64,000 bases of DNA, taken from assembly GCA_021816775.1 (NCBI GenBank), contig JAKAXA010000001.1, positions 178,232 through 242,231 on the forward strand, in the 5' to 3' direction. Shown here in pieces: positions 8,677 to 18,131 of the stretch. Source of the stretch: Pseudomonadota bacterium (GTDB taxonomy: Bacteria; Pseudomonadota; Gammaproteobacteria; Steroidobacterales; Steroidobacteraceae). The position numbers were made by a program, and so were the translations under genes. Within the stretch, counting starts at the first letter, position 1; each line of letters begins with the position of its first letter. The notes below the pieces were generated by a model. It did no database searches. It was not told the DNA's origin and was given only the letters and a program-made list of their open reading frames with translations.

Positions 8677-9873
8677 ATGCGATCCGGCATGACCCGAAGA
8701 GGCCCTGTGCACGCCGCGCCTGTTTTCATGGCGGCGCTGGCGCTGGCGCTCGCCCCGTCCCGACCGGCCCAGGCCCGGATTCCTCCCCAGGTCGCCGCGC
8801 GCCGCGCGCAGGCGCGCCTGCACGCGGTGCAGGCGCAGATCGCGCGGATCGCCCGGCAGGTCGAGCAATCCCGCATCGAGCAGGGCCGCCTGACGCGGGC
8901 GCTGCGCAGCACCGAGCAGTCCGCCGGGGCCGCCCGCGCGGCGCTCGCGGCCATCCGCCGCCAGCGCGCCGCACTCGCCGTGCGCCGCGCTCGCCTGGCC
9001 GCCCGGCGCCAGGCGAGCCAGGCAGACCTCGCGCGCACCCGTCAGGTCCTGATCCGCGAGCTGCGGGCCGCCTACCTCATCGGCCGCCAGGGTCCGCTGC
9101 GGCTGCTGCTCGACCAGGGCGGCCCGGGCCGCATGCAGCGTATGTTCGCGTATTACAGCTACTTCGGCCGCCAGCGGGCGCAGGACATCAGCCACATTGA
9201 GGCCGATCTGCAGCACATTACGCAGCTCGACGATCAGCTGCGCGCCGCCGACGCCCAGCTCGCCGGGCTTGAGCAGCAGCGCCGCTCACAGCTCACCGCG
9301 CTCGAGCGCGCCAGCGCCGCTCGCCGGCGGGTGCTCTCGAGCATCGCGGCGCGAACGCGCACCGGCGCCGAGCGCCTCTCGCAACTGCGCCGCCAGCAGC
9401 ACGGCCTCGAAGTCCTGCTCGCCGCGCTGCGCCGCGCCGAGGCGCGCCTGCCGGCGGAGCGGCTGCCGCAGCGTTTCGCCCGCCTGCAGGGCCACCTGCC
9501 CTGGCCCGTGGTCGGCCGGCTGATCGCGCGCTTCGGTCAGCCGCGCGCCGGCGGCCTGCGCTGGGACGGGGATCTCATCGCCACACGGCTCGACGCGCCG
9601 GTGCGCGCCGTGGCGCCGGGCCGGGTGATCTTCGCCGACTGGCTCGCCGGGCTCGGGCTGCTCATCATCGTCGACCACGGCGGGGGCTACATGAGCCTCT
9701 ATGGTCACAATGATCACCTCTATGCGCGCGTGGGACAGCAGGTCGCGGCCGGGCAGCTCATCGCCGCCGCGGGCGACAGCGGCGGCGCCAGCCGGCCGGA
9801 GCTGTACTTCGGCATCCGCGAGGGCATCCGGCCGATCGATCCCAGGCTGTGGCTCGAGCGCCATGCCCGCTAG
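8677..9873 (+). CDS. envC: Murein hydrolase activator EnvC-like protein (degenerate LytM/M23 domain)
   Basis: The 398-residue protein has a signal peptide (hydrophobic stretch near 13-30), a long Arg/Ala/Gln-rich coiled coil (about 35-265) and a C-terminal LytM domain (about 285-395). EnvC activates the amidases AmiA/B at the division septum rather than cutting murein itself. The zinc-ligand positions are lost here as in EnvC: the H-x(3)-D site reads GLRWDGD and the usual H-x-H reads LYFGIR. YGHNDHLYARVGQQV is the family signature. Starts at 8677 or 8689 are both possible. It is divergent from yibN-grxC-secB-gpsA. Confidence 0.88.
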   Translation: MRSGMTRRGPVHAAPVFMAALALALAPSRPAQARIPPQVAARRAQARLHAVQAQIARIARQVEQSRIEQGRLTRALRSTEQSAGAARAALAAIRRQRAALAVRRARLAARRQASQADLARTRQVLIRELRAAYLIGRQGPLRLLLDQGGPGRMQRMFAYYSYFGRQRAQDISHIEADLQHITQLDDQLRAADAQLAGLEQQRRSQLTALERASAARRRVLSSIAARTRTGAERLSQLRRQQHGLEVLLAALRRAEARLPAERLPQRFARLQGHLPWPVVGRLIARFGQPRAGGLRWDGDLIATRLDAPVRAVAPGRVIFADWLAGLGLLIIVDHGGGYMSLYGHNDHLYARVGQQVAAGQLIAAAGDSGGASRPELYFGIREGIRPIDPRLWLERHAR

Positions 9874-9882
9874 ACTGTGGTG

Positions 9883-10533
<651 letters not shown>

Positions 10534-10665
10534 GCGTTCCGACGCGCTGCCCGGCCGATGACACAGCGGTCAATGCCGCGGCACGCGCAGATTTCAATCC
10601 GCGGCCGTCCGGCCGTAAGATGCGGCGGCACCGAACGGCTCGATCGCGGCGCGTCGGCAAGAGGT

Positions 10666-10842
10666 ATGACAAGAGTCCGCGTCAAGATCCCGCGCACCCA
10701 TGCCCAGCGCAAGCGTGATGCCCTGATCGCAGCGGGCGTCGCGCCCAGCAGTTTCGGCAAACGCAAGGCCGCGCAGCCGCACCGGGACCGCAAGCACGCG
10801 GCCGCGCGCGGCGAGCGCAAGCACAAGCGGCCCTGGGACTGA
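10666..10842 (+). CDS. Small basic protein of unknown function
   Basis: The ORF encodes 58 residues, about a third of them Lys, Arg or His, including THAQRKRDALIAAGV and a KHKRPWD C terminus. It has no membrane segment or known motif. The composition would suit RNA binding, but that is only inference. GAGG precedes the ATG at 10666. A longer in-frame extension to 10558 is possible. It lies between dedA and the GMC oxidoreductase gene on the same strand. The small size makes coding status uncertain. Confidence 0.5.
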   Translation: MTRVRVKIPRTHAQRKRDALIAAGVAPSSFGKRKAAQPHRDRKHAAARGERKHKRPWD

Positions 10843-10863
10843 CCGGCGCGCCGGGGAGGGCAG

Positions 10864-12456
10864 ATGGCTACAGCCTACGATTACATCATCGTCGGCGCCG
10901 GGTCCGCCGGCTGCGTGCTCGCGCATCGGCTGAGCGCCGATCCCACGATCCGGGTGCTGCTGCTCGAGGCGGGCGGCCGGGACGACTCGTTCCTGATTCA
11001 CATGCCGGCGGGTATCGCCCGGCTCATCACCCCCGAGGTGAACTGGCTGTACGAGACCGAGCCCCAGGCCGAGCTGCACGGCCGGCGCCTGTTCTGGCCG
11101 CGCGGCAAGACGCTCGGCGGCTCGAGCTCGATCAACGCCATGGTCTACATCCGCGGCCAGCCGCAGGATTACGATCACTGGCGCGCCCTCGGCAACCCCG
11201 GCTGGGGTTACGAGGACGTGCTGCCCTATTTTCGCCGCGCCGAAAACAACGAGTCGATTTTCAACGACTGGCACGGCCGCGAGGGTCCGCTCAACGTCTG
11301 CGAGCGGCGTTACACCAATCCGCTCAGCCACAGGTTTGTCGAGGCAGCCGCCTCGAGCGGCCTCGCCCGCAACGCCGATTTCAACGGCCGCGCGCAGGAG
11401 GGCGCCGGGCTCTACCAGGTGACGCAGAAGGCCGGTCGCCGCTGCAGCGCGGCGAGCGCCTACCTCCACCCCGTCGCCCATCGACCCAACCTGACCGTGC
11501 TCACCGGCGCGCTGGCGCGGCGCATCGTGCTGCAGGGCCGCCGGGCCGTGGGGGTCGAGTACATCTGCGCCGCGGCTGCCCTCGAGGCCCGCGCCGAGCG
11601 CGAAGTGCTGCTCGCCGGCGGTGCGATCAACACGCCGCAGCTGCTGCTGCTCTCGGGCATCGGGCCGGCCGAGGAGCTGCGCTCCCTGGGCCTTGCAGTG
11701 CAGCACGATCTGCGCGGCGTGGGGCGCAATCTGCAGGATCACCTGGATGTGCACGTCATCCACGCATGCACGCAGCCCGTCACCCTCGATCCACTGGCGC
11801 GCGGCTTCGGAGCGGCACGCACCGCGCTGCGCTATGCGCTGTTCAAGAACGGGCCGGGCGTCAGCAACGTCGCCGAGGCCGGCGCCTTCCTGCGCTGCAC
11901 CGCGCAGAGCCCAAGCCCCGACGTGCAGCTGCATTTCATTCCGGCGTATGTGGTCGATCATGGCCGGCGCCGCATGAGCGGGTACGGCATGACGCTGCAC
12001 GTGTGCTTCCTGCGGCCCGCCAGCCGCGGCACGATCCGCCTCGCCTCGGCCGACCCGGCCGAGGCGCCGCGCATCGATCCGGCGTATCTGAACGAGCCGT
12101 CCGATCTGGCGCCGCTCATCGCCGGCATCCGGCGAGCGCGCGAGATCTACGCGCAGGCGCCTCTGCGCGGCTATCTCGGTGACGAGGTGTTTCCCGGCGC
12201 CGCTCGCCGCAGCGACGCGCAACTCGCGGAATTCGTCCGCGGCGCCGCCGAGACGGAATATCACCCGGTCGGCACCTGCAGGATGGGCACGGACGGCGAG
12301 GCCGTGGTGGATGCGGCGCTGAGCGTGCACGGCCTCGAAGGCCTGCGCGTGGTCGATGCGTCGATCATGCCGACGCTGGTGAGCGGCAATACCAACGCGC
12401 CCACCATCATGATCGCGGAGAAGGCCGCCGATCTGATCCTCGGCCTCGCCTCGTGA
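10864..12456 (+). CDS. GMC-family FAD-dependent oxidoreductase (choline/alcohol dehydrogenase type)
   Basis: The 530-residue flavoprotein has the N-terminal ADP-binding motif IIVGAGSAGCVLAHRLS. It also carries the GMC signature 1 region FWPRGKTLGGSSSINAMVYIRG and signature 2 GAINTPQLLLLSGIGP. The C-terminal catalytic region is YHPVGTCRMGTDGEAVVD, with the FAD-binding end DASIMPTLVSGNTNAPTIMIAEKAAD. These enzymes oxidise alcohols to aldehydes. The closest types are the AlkJ/BetA dehydrogenases, but the substrate is unclear. GGAGGG lies a few bases upstream of the ATG. No glycine-betaine genes are near, so BetA should not be assumed. Confidence 0.9.
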   Translation: MATAYDYIIVGAGSAGCVLAHRLSADPTIRVLLLEAGGRDDSFLIHMPAGIARLITPEVNWLYETEPQAELHGRRLFWPRGKTLGGSSSINAMVYIRGQPQDYDHWRALGNPGWGYEDVLPYFRRAENNESIFNDWHGREGPLNVCERRYTNPLSHRFVEAAASSGLARNADFNGRAQEGAGLYQVTQKAGRRCSAASAYLHPVAHRPNLTVLTGALARRIVLQGRRAVGVEYICAAAALEARAEREVLLAGGAINTPQLLLLSGIGPAEELRSLGLAVQHDLRGVGRNLQDHLDVHVIHACTQPVTLDPLARGFGAARTALRYALFKNGPGVSNVAEAGAFLRCTAQSPSPDVQLHFIPAYVVDHGRRRMSGYGMTLHVCFLRPASRGTIRLASADPAEAPRIDPAYLNEPSDLAPLIAGIRRAREIYAQAPLRGYLGDEVFPGAARRSDAQLAEFVRGAAETEYHPVGTCRMGTDGEAVVDAALSVHGLEGLRVVDASIMPTLVSGNTNAPTIMIAEKAADLILGLAS

Positions 12457-12459
12457 GGC

Positions 12460-12485
12460 TGTGCCGTGCCGTTCGTGACGGCACA
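12460..12485 (+). terminator. Stem-loop after the GMC oxidoreductase
   Basis: TGTGCCGT (12460-12467) pairs perfectly with ACGGCACA (12478-12485) around a 10-base loop, starting 4 bases after the GMC stop codon. There is no T-tract, so Rho-independent activity is uncertain. The hairpin lies between two convergent genes. Confidence 0.4.
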
Positions 12486-12553
12486 CGCAGTGTCCCGGAG
12501 TGAGCCCTGCGGCCGCGGCGCGCTGCCCGGCGGCGCGCGCGAGTGACGGCCAT

Positions 12554-14320
12554 TCAACGCCGGTCGCGGGTCCCGCGGAAGATCCGCGCGGCGTGGCCGT
12601 GGCGCCGATGAGCGGACGTGGCATGCGCCGCCGCTGCGCCAAGCCAGCCGCCGGTGAAGTCCGCGCGCCGCAGTCCGACGCGGATGTAGAGATTGTGGCG
12701 CATGATTCGCCAGATCAACCGGCTGCGCTCATTCTCGATCATGGCGATGATCGGTCCCTGATCGATGCCGAGGAAGGCGCTGTCGACCCAGCCACGGCCC
12801 GGCACGACGTGACCGTCGCGAGCCAGTCGGGCAACGGTGAAACTTGGGTTGAATGAATCGAGAAAACCGAAGCGTGTGTAGATGATGTCGCCGTATCGGC
12901 GCAGAAGCGCCTGCGTCGCGGACGTCACGTACCGTGGGGCGAACATGATGGAGCCGAGCACCGCGGTCGGCGCAAGCGTGCCGTCGTCAACGTTCTGTTT
13001 GCTGATGCCGCGTGCGGCGTAGGCATAGAACTGTCGCATCCGTCCGTGATAGGGGGCGCGGACGTATCCCGGTCCGTCGCAGGCCGTGAGACCCCAGATG
13101 TTCGGGCCGTAGCCGGCCCAGCCGTGCGGGTTGATGATGGCGTACCTGCGCTGCACGAGGGTCGCGATGACGCCGTTCAGGAAATACGTTTCCCCTTGGG
13201 CGCGCATGAATGGGTCGGCGATGCCGCGCAGATCGACCCACACGGCCGTGTACTGAAATCCAAACTGCGGGCCGAAGGACAGCAGGGTCAGGCCGCCGAG
13301 GCGCCGCAGATCGTGATGATTGGTCGCGGTCCAGGCGCCCCAGGCGTTGGCGCGCAAGGGGTGCGTCGGCGAGCCCAGGCCGAGGATGTAGAGGATCGAG
13401 GCCTCGTTGTAGCCGTGCCAGCGCAGCTTCGAGAAGCCGCGGCGGGGCCACCAGGCCATGCTCACCAGCGGGTTCGAGCCCGGCGCCGCCCAGCTCCAAT
13501 CGACGCGCCGGTACAAGCGCGTCGCGAGCCGCCGCACCTGCCGTTCCGTCGCGGTGTCGTGATCGAAGTACTGCCCGGCAGTGAGGACGCCCGCCATGAG
13601 CAGGGCGGTATCGATGGTCGAGAGCTCGCTGTGGCCGTACCGCAGGCCCGTGCGCATGTTGAGAAAGTGGTAGAAGAATCCATGATAGCCGGCATAGCCC
13701 CTGCGCCCCGGCCCCTGCGGCCGGCTGAGCAGGAACGCGAGGACTTTGCGCACGCGTGCCGCGGCAGCGTGCCGGGTGACGTATCCGCGGTAGGCGCCGA
13801 TCACATCTGCCGTCAGTGCGAAGCCAACGGCCGAAATGCTCGCCGGACCATGGGCGGGCGGCCAGCGATCCGGCGTCAGGCCGCTCACAGGGTCGGCCGT
13901 GACCCAGAAGTAATCGAACGTCCGCCGCTCGATGTCGCGAAACATGCGCCGAGAGTGGCGAGCGAGGCTGAGCACGCAGCTGCGCGAGAGCGGCGCGAGG
14001 GGGTGGCGCGGCGGCGGTTGCCGCGACAACGCCGGCGGACAGGCGGGGCCGGCCAGTGAGCCGCTCGCCTCGGCGCTGCCCGACTGCAGCGCCGGGGGCG
14101 CCGGGCGCGTCGCGCGGATCGCCGCCCGCGTCGCCTGGATGCTGTGCCGCGCCGCCCGGCTGGAGAGCTGCCCGGCTTGGGCGGCCAGCTGCGCCACCTC
14201 GGCGCTCAGCCGCCGCTCGGCGGCCTGCTCCGCCGCGGAGATCCGCAGCCACGCGATCACGGCAATCGCCGTGAGCACGTCGAGCACAACGGCCAGGAGC
14301 AGCGATTTTCTGACACTCAT
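12554..14320 (-). CDS. Glycoamylase-like / GH144-type glucanase
   Basis: The 588-residue protein has an N-terminal hydrophobic anchor or signal (about 5-25), an Ala/Gln/Arg-rich linker and a catalytic region from about 125. Features of the PF10091 glycoamylase family, which includes GH144 endo-beta-1,2-glucanases, are RTFDYFWVTADPVSGL, SISAVGFALTADVIGAY, GYHGFFYHFLNM and STIDTALLMAGVL. The conserved YNEASILYILGLGSPTHPL and NPHGWAGYGPNIWGLTACDG complete the (alpha/alpha)6 barrel signature. The substrate is probably a beta-1,2-glucan-like polymer in the envelope or outside, inferred from family. The first ATG at 14320 gives a good signal anchor. Confidence 0.85.
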   Translation of the reverse strand: MSVRKSLLLAVVLDVLTAIAVIAWLRISAAEQAAERRLSAEVAQLAAQAGQLSSRAARHSIQATRAAIRATRPAPPALQSGSAEASGSLAGPACPPALSRQPPPRHPLAPLSRSCVLSLARHSRRMFRDIERRTFDYFWVTADPVSGLTPDRWPPAHGPASISAVGFALTADVIGAYRGYVTRHAAAARVRKVLAFLLSRPQGPGRRGYAGYHGFFYHFLNMRTGLRYGHSELSTIDTALLMAGVLTAGQYFDHDTATERQVRRLATRLYRRVDWSWAAPGSNPLVSMAWWPRRGFSKLRWHGYNEASILYILGLGSPTHPLRANAWGAWTATNHHDLRRLGGLTLLSFGPQFGFQYTAVWVDLRGIADPFMRAQGETYFLNGVIATLVQRRYAIINPHGWAGYGPNIWGLTACDGPGYVRAPYHGRMRQFYAYAARGISKQNVDDGTLAPTAVLGSIMFAPRYVTSATQALLRRYGDIIYTRFGFLDSFNPSFTVARLARDGHVVPGRGWVDSAFLGIDQGPIIAMIENERSRLIWRIMRHNLYIRVGLRRADFTGGWLGAAAAHATSAHRRHGHAARIFRGTRDRR

Positions 14321-14473
14321 CGTGTCACCCGGCCGGTTTTCGTGATGCGGTCGGTTTGCCGGGGAGCGCGCGCACCCCCGAGCCTCAAGCCATGCCGGCG
14401 ACGATGATGAGCGTGCGCCAACAGATCGCGGGACTTGCCGGTGCTTGTGGAGGCAGCCGTCACTTCGCAGCGG

Positions 14474-14719
14474 CTAGACGCCGAATCCAGAGATCAACTT
14501 CGCGATGAGCGAGACGCCGGCGGTGCCGCCGGTCCTGTCGCGTGGACTGCGCTTGCGCGAAATGTTGAGCACGTCCAATTCCTTGAAGCTGACCCGATCG
14601 GCGGGCGTAACCGAGCGAATGGTGTATGCCAGAGCACTGGCGAAGCGGGGTCCATTCGAACGGCAATTGCCGTCCGCGTCAAGCGGCAGCGAGGTCGCAA
14701 GGGTGAGCTTGGCGGCCGC
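14474..14719 (-). pseudogene. C-terminal coding remnant, unrecognised
   Basis: On the minus strand a reading frame ending at TAG (14474-14476) reads like a genuine protein tail, including LPLDADGNCRSNGPRFASAL, SVTPADRVSFKELDVLNISR and TGGTAGVSLIAKLISGFGV. It has no start codon and no homologous N terminus upstream in frame. It therefore looks like the 3-prime end of a lost gene. I do not recognise the family. The identification as coding rests on protein-like composition only. Confidence 0.3.
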
Positions 14720-15270
14720 GGCCCGCTCCCCGGGGAGTCGCGCCGGGGGCGCTCCAGGCGTGGCGAGGCCGCTACGCGCGCCGGCCGGCGACCGTGATCC
14801 GGTTTGCGCGGGCGCACGAGCGAGCGGCGTGCGATTCCCCTGGAGGCGGCGCCCGGCCGCGCCGCGCGATGAAGGCGTCGTGCGCCGGCACGAGGGCGGG
14901 GCAGCTGCGGGTCACCTCCTGCACGTGACCGATGATCTGCCTGAGCCCGCGATCCCTCAGGCGATCGATCACGGACGGAGCGGCGCGCCCCGCGAGTGGG
15001 CCGGCCACGAAGCCTGCCACCTGCCCGCGACCATGATCGCTCGTCCCGCTCATCGCTTCGCTCTGACCGCAGACGACGCGCCGGTGCGGTCCCCGTCGAA
15101 GTCCGCAGCCCAGGGCGTCGCGTCTCCCCGATGCGACGCGTCGCTGCGCGCCGATCCCGTATGGGTCGTGTGCGCGCGCATTGACCGTGCGCGCAGCCTG
15201 CAACCGGCGTGTTGGGAACATAATGCAGTGACCGGCGCGTACCGCCCTGCGGTATCTTGTCGGTAACCCG
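14720..15270. other. Gap with no convincing gene
   Basis: Long overlapping frames exist on both strands here, but all are low-complexity Arg/Ala/Gly/Pro translations typical of GC-rich shadow ORFs. I see no domain, signal peptide or ribosome binding site that supports a gene. A GGAAGGGAG ribosome binding site just after this stretch belongs to the cupin gene. It may be decayed sequence linked to the remnant at 14474-14719. Confidence 0.5.
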
Positions 15271-15285
15271 GAAGGGAGCGCAGAG

Positions 15286-15756
15286 ATGAAAAAGATCGAA
15301 CTCGGCAACACACCGATGGTGACGGGCAGCCGTTACCCCTCGCCCTATGACGAGCCCTGCCTGCATCGCAAGCGCTGGCGCCTCGGGGAGGCGGCACGCC
15401 TCGCGCAGTTCGGCGTCAATCTGCTGCGGCTGGCGCCGGGCGCCTGGTCGAGCCAGCGGCATTGGCACGCCGCTGAGGATGAATTCGTCTACGTGCTCGA
15501 GGGCGAAGTCGTGCTCGTCAGCGAGGCGGGCGAGGAGCTGCTGAAGGCGGGCGATTGTGCGGGTTTCCCCTCCGGGGAGCCCGACGGTCATCATCTGCAG
15601 AATCGCAGCGGCGCCGAGGCGGTGATTCTCGAGATCGGCGCGCGCCACCCCGAGCGCGATGCGGTCGACTACCCGGACATCGACCTGGCCATCCGCGCCG
15701 GCCGCAGGCAATTCGTACACAAGGACGGCACACCCTATCCTCCGCGCCCAAAGTGA
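15286..15756 (+). CDS. Cupin-domain protein
   Basis: The 156-residue protein contains a single cupin barrel (about 45-140). Motif 1 reads RHWHAAEDEFVYVLEGEVVL, with two His and a Glu as candidate metal ligands. Motif 2 follows in the region FPSGEPDGHHLQNRS. Cupins include dioxygenases, isomerases and regulators, and nothing here fixes the reaction. A strong GAAGGGAG ribosome binding site sits upstream of the ATG. The SnoaL-like ORF follows 21 bases later. Confidence 0.85.
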   Translation: MKKIELGNTPMVTGSRYPSPYDEPCLHRKRWRLGEAARLAQFGVNLLRLAPGAWSSQRHWHAAEDEFVYVLEGEVVLVSEAGEELLKAGDCAGFPSGEPDGHHLQNRSGAEAVILEIGARHPERDAVDYPDIDLAIRAGRRQFVHKDGTPYPPRPK

Positions 15757-15777
15757 CGGCGGGGGTGTGCCGTCACC

Positions 15778-16080
15778 ATGAACACGCACGCGCTGCCCCG
15801 GCTGCTGAGCGATCATTACCTCGAAATCACCTACCAGGGCAGGATACGCGACAAGGCGGATGTCCTGCGGGCTCCCGCCACGCGCGCGCTGCGGCATACG
15901 CAACAGCTCGCGGACGAGCAGGTGCGGCTCCGTGGCCCTACCGGCATCGTCACGGGCCGCGGCGTTCTATTGGACATCGAGCAGCGGCGCATCGCCGCGT
16001 GGCGATTCACCGATGTGTTCGCGCGGCGCGACGGCCTCTGGAAGGCGGTCTCGTCGCAGGAGACCGTGGAGCGTCGCTAA
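15778..16080 (+). CDS. SnoaL/DUF4440-like protein, short
   Basis: The 100-residue product resembles the NTF2-like DUF4440/SnoaL fold, with LLSDHYLEITYQGRIRDKAD near the N terminus and the closing strands WRFTDVFARRDGLWKAVSSQ. Family members are normally about 120-140 residues with an N-terminal helix that is missing here. It is therefore either a short variant or 5-prime truncated. Function is unknown. Confidence 0.6.
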   Translation: MNTHALPRLLSDHYLEITYQGRIRDKADVLRAPATRALRHTQQLADEQVRLRGPTGIVTGRGVLLDIEQRRIAAWRFTDVFARRDGLWKAVSSQETVERR

Positions 16081-16228
16081 CACCCGGCGGGGCCCCGGCG
16101 TGTTGGATCGGGAGCGCCGCGGGGCGGCGGCTCTTGCCCGCGGCGCCGGCTCACGCGGCTTTGACAAAACCCGGCGCCCGCCGTCGCATGATAGCGTTAC
16201 CAGCCTCCCGAGGGCTGGGCCCCGGGAG

Positions 16229-18105
16229 ATGCCGATCGCAATCAATCCGGGGCGTTGGAGCGCATATGTCTTGTCGTGCGTGTCGCTCATCGCACCGCTC
16301 TGGGCCGTTCCATCTGAGATCGATATTAGTCTTCGCCGTCGGGCTGTTCGGACCAGCCAAACGCAGTGTTAAGGCTGGCCGCTACGCTCGTCACCAAGCG
16401 CGTGGCCGCGTGGGACGGCCCGCAGATCGGCGTCAGCGACAGGATGTACGTCGCTCGTCCTACGCCGTCAGCGTCTGGGTCATGCTGGCCCCGGATGCGG
16501 CCCAGGCGAACACGCTGCGGGTGAGTCTGCAGGCGACCCTCACCGACCCGACCACCGGGCAGGCCACGACCTCGTATGACACGGTGGTGCCGGATAGGCC
16601 CGTTGCGCCGGGCCGGTGGGTCAGGCTCTCGACTCCCAACTACTCCATGGCGGCAGCCTACGATCCGGGCAAGGCGTACCTGTACGTCGAGTCGGCGAGC
16701 GGCACGCAGGACTTCTACATCACGGACTCCAAGCTGACGAACCTGCCGCCGCTCACGATCCGGCAGAACATTCCTTCCATTCACCAGACCCTGGCGGACT
16801 ACTTCCCGGTCGGCGCCGACATCGATCAGGCCGATCTCGCCGGCCCCATGCGCAGCGGCTCGTGAAGCCCTTCGACAGCATCGTCTCCGGCAACGACATG
16901 AAATGGCAGGAGACCGAGCCGACGGCAGGACCGTTCCCCTACGCCGCCGCGGCCGCGCAAGTGCAGCTCGCCGAGCAGCGCCACATGCTGATCCCCGGCC
17001 ACGATCTCGTCGGGCCCACCGGTGCGCAGACTCCCGCGTGGGTGCTCCTGGAGAAGGATGGCGCCACGCCGCTCTCGGCGTCGAAAGCGGCGGACGTCAT
17101 GGTTCTCACCGGGCACATCCGCAGTCACATCGAGAACCGCGTGCAGCACTTCGGCAGCGCGGTCTGCGTCTGGGACGTGGTCAACGAGCCGATCGACCCC
17201 AGCGAGCCGGACTGCCTGGTGCACGGCCCCTTCTGCAAGGTACTGGGCGCGCGCTACATCAGCCTCGCGCTGTGGGCTGCGCGCGAGGCGTGCCGCTCGA
17301 TGGCAGCGGGCACGAGATGCACACCCACATCGACAATCCCTCGCCGTGGGCGGAGTACGGGTCGATCGAGACGCTGCACCGGCTGTTCCCGGGCCTGCGC
17401 CCGCAGGTGACCAAGCTCGACGACAGCGTCTATCCGGCGAGCGACAACACGTCGATCGACGGCGCCAACGGCGGCACGGTGCCGCCCGCGATCCTCGACG
17501 AGCGGGGCTGGCTCTACAAGAACTACTTCGACGTGTTCCGGGCTCTCCGGGGCAGCCTGGAGGCCGTCACCTTCTGGGGCATGGCGGATGACAACACCTG
17601 GATCGACAGCTTCCCCATCAACCGGCTGGACATGCCGCTGCCGTTCGATACGCGGCTGCAGGCCCGGCCGGCCGACTGGGGCATCGTCGATCCGACGCAT
17701 CGGGCGGGCTACGGCCTCGAGGTAGCGCTCGCCTCGCGCGCCGGGCCGTCGCAGTCGTAGACCTGGACGATCACCGCGACCAACCCCAGCGAGTCAACGG
17801 CCTACGACACGCAGATCGACCGCCTGTTCCTGATCCCGATGCGCGGCGAGGAGGACGAGATGCGTGAGGAGCACGGACAAGCTGAACCGGGACACCGCTG
17901 GACAGGCTGCCGCGCGACGCTCGACATGCCGTCCAACCTGCCACTGTCGCTCGGTAACATCGCGCCCGGCGGATCGGGCAGCGCGTCCTGCATCGTCGAA
18001 TTCCATCACTGCGGGACCCACGTCCTGTTCATGCTGCAGGCGCCATGGAGCTCCGCGGTCTATGAGACGGGCCTGCTGGTGGCGAAGGATCTGCAGCCTG
18101 AGGCA
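16229..18105 (+). pseudogene. Decayed GH10 xylanase with CBM-like and C-terminal domains
   Basis: A GH10 endo-xylanase can be traced through several frames. A signal peptide begins at ATG 16229 (MPIAINPGRWSAYVLSCVSL). A CBM4/9-like module runs about 16375-16760 (AAWDGPQIGVSD, then YAVSVWVMLAP after a frameshift). The GH10 barrel continues with GADIDQADLAGP, a -1 change at a C-run (16844-16847), and FDSIVSGNDMKWQETEPTAG. The acid/base motif VWDVVNEPI is intact. About 50 residues are then missing before ARGVPLDGSGHEMH near 17285. The nucleophile site reads VTKLDDSVY, with Lys (17413-17415) where the family has Glu. A TAG at 17758-17760 interrupts a C-terminal beta domain (NPSESTAYDTQIDRLFLIP...) that runs to about 18105. 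It is clearly non-functional. Confidence 0.85.
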
Positions 18106-18131
18106 GCCGGCGCGCCTGCGCCGGCGAGGCG

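Noticed and set aside
8665..9216. Long minus-strand extension of the rhodanese frame antisense to envC
   Set aside because: Arg/Ala/Gly-rich shadow translation. The real rhodanese starts at 8664, next to the divergent envC start.
10864..12456. Assigning betA (choline dehydrogenase)
   Set aside because: The motifs are shared across GMC enzymes, and no betaine genes are adjacent.
10594..12642. 682-residue minus-strand frame across the GMC oxidoreductase
   Set aside because: It is a shadow of the GMC gene with no domain, and the plus strand has clear motifs throughout.
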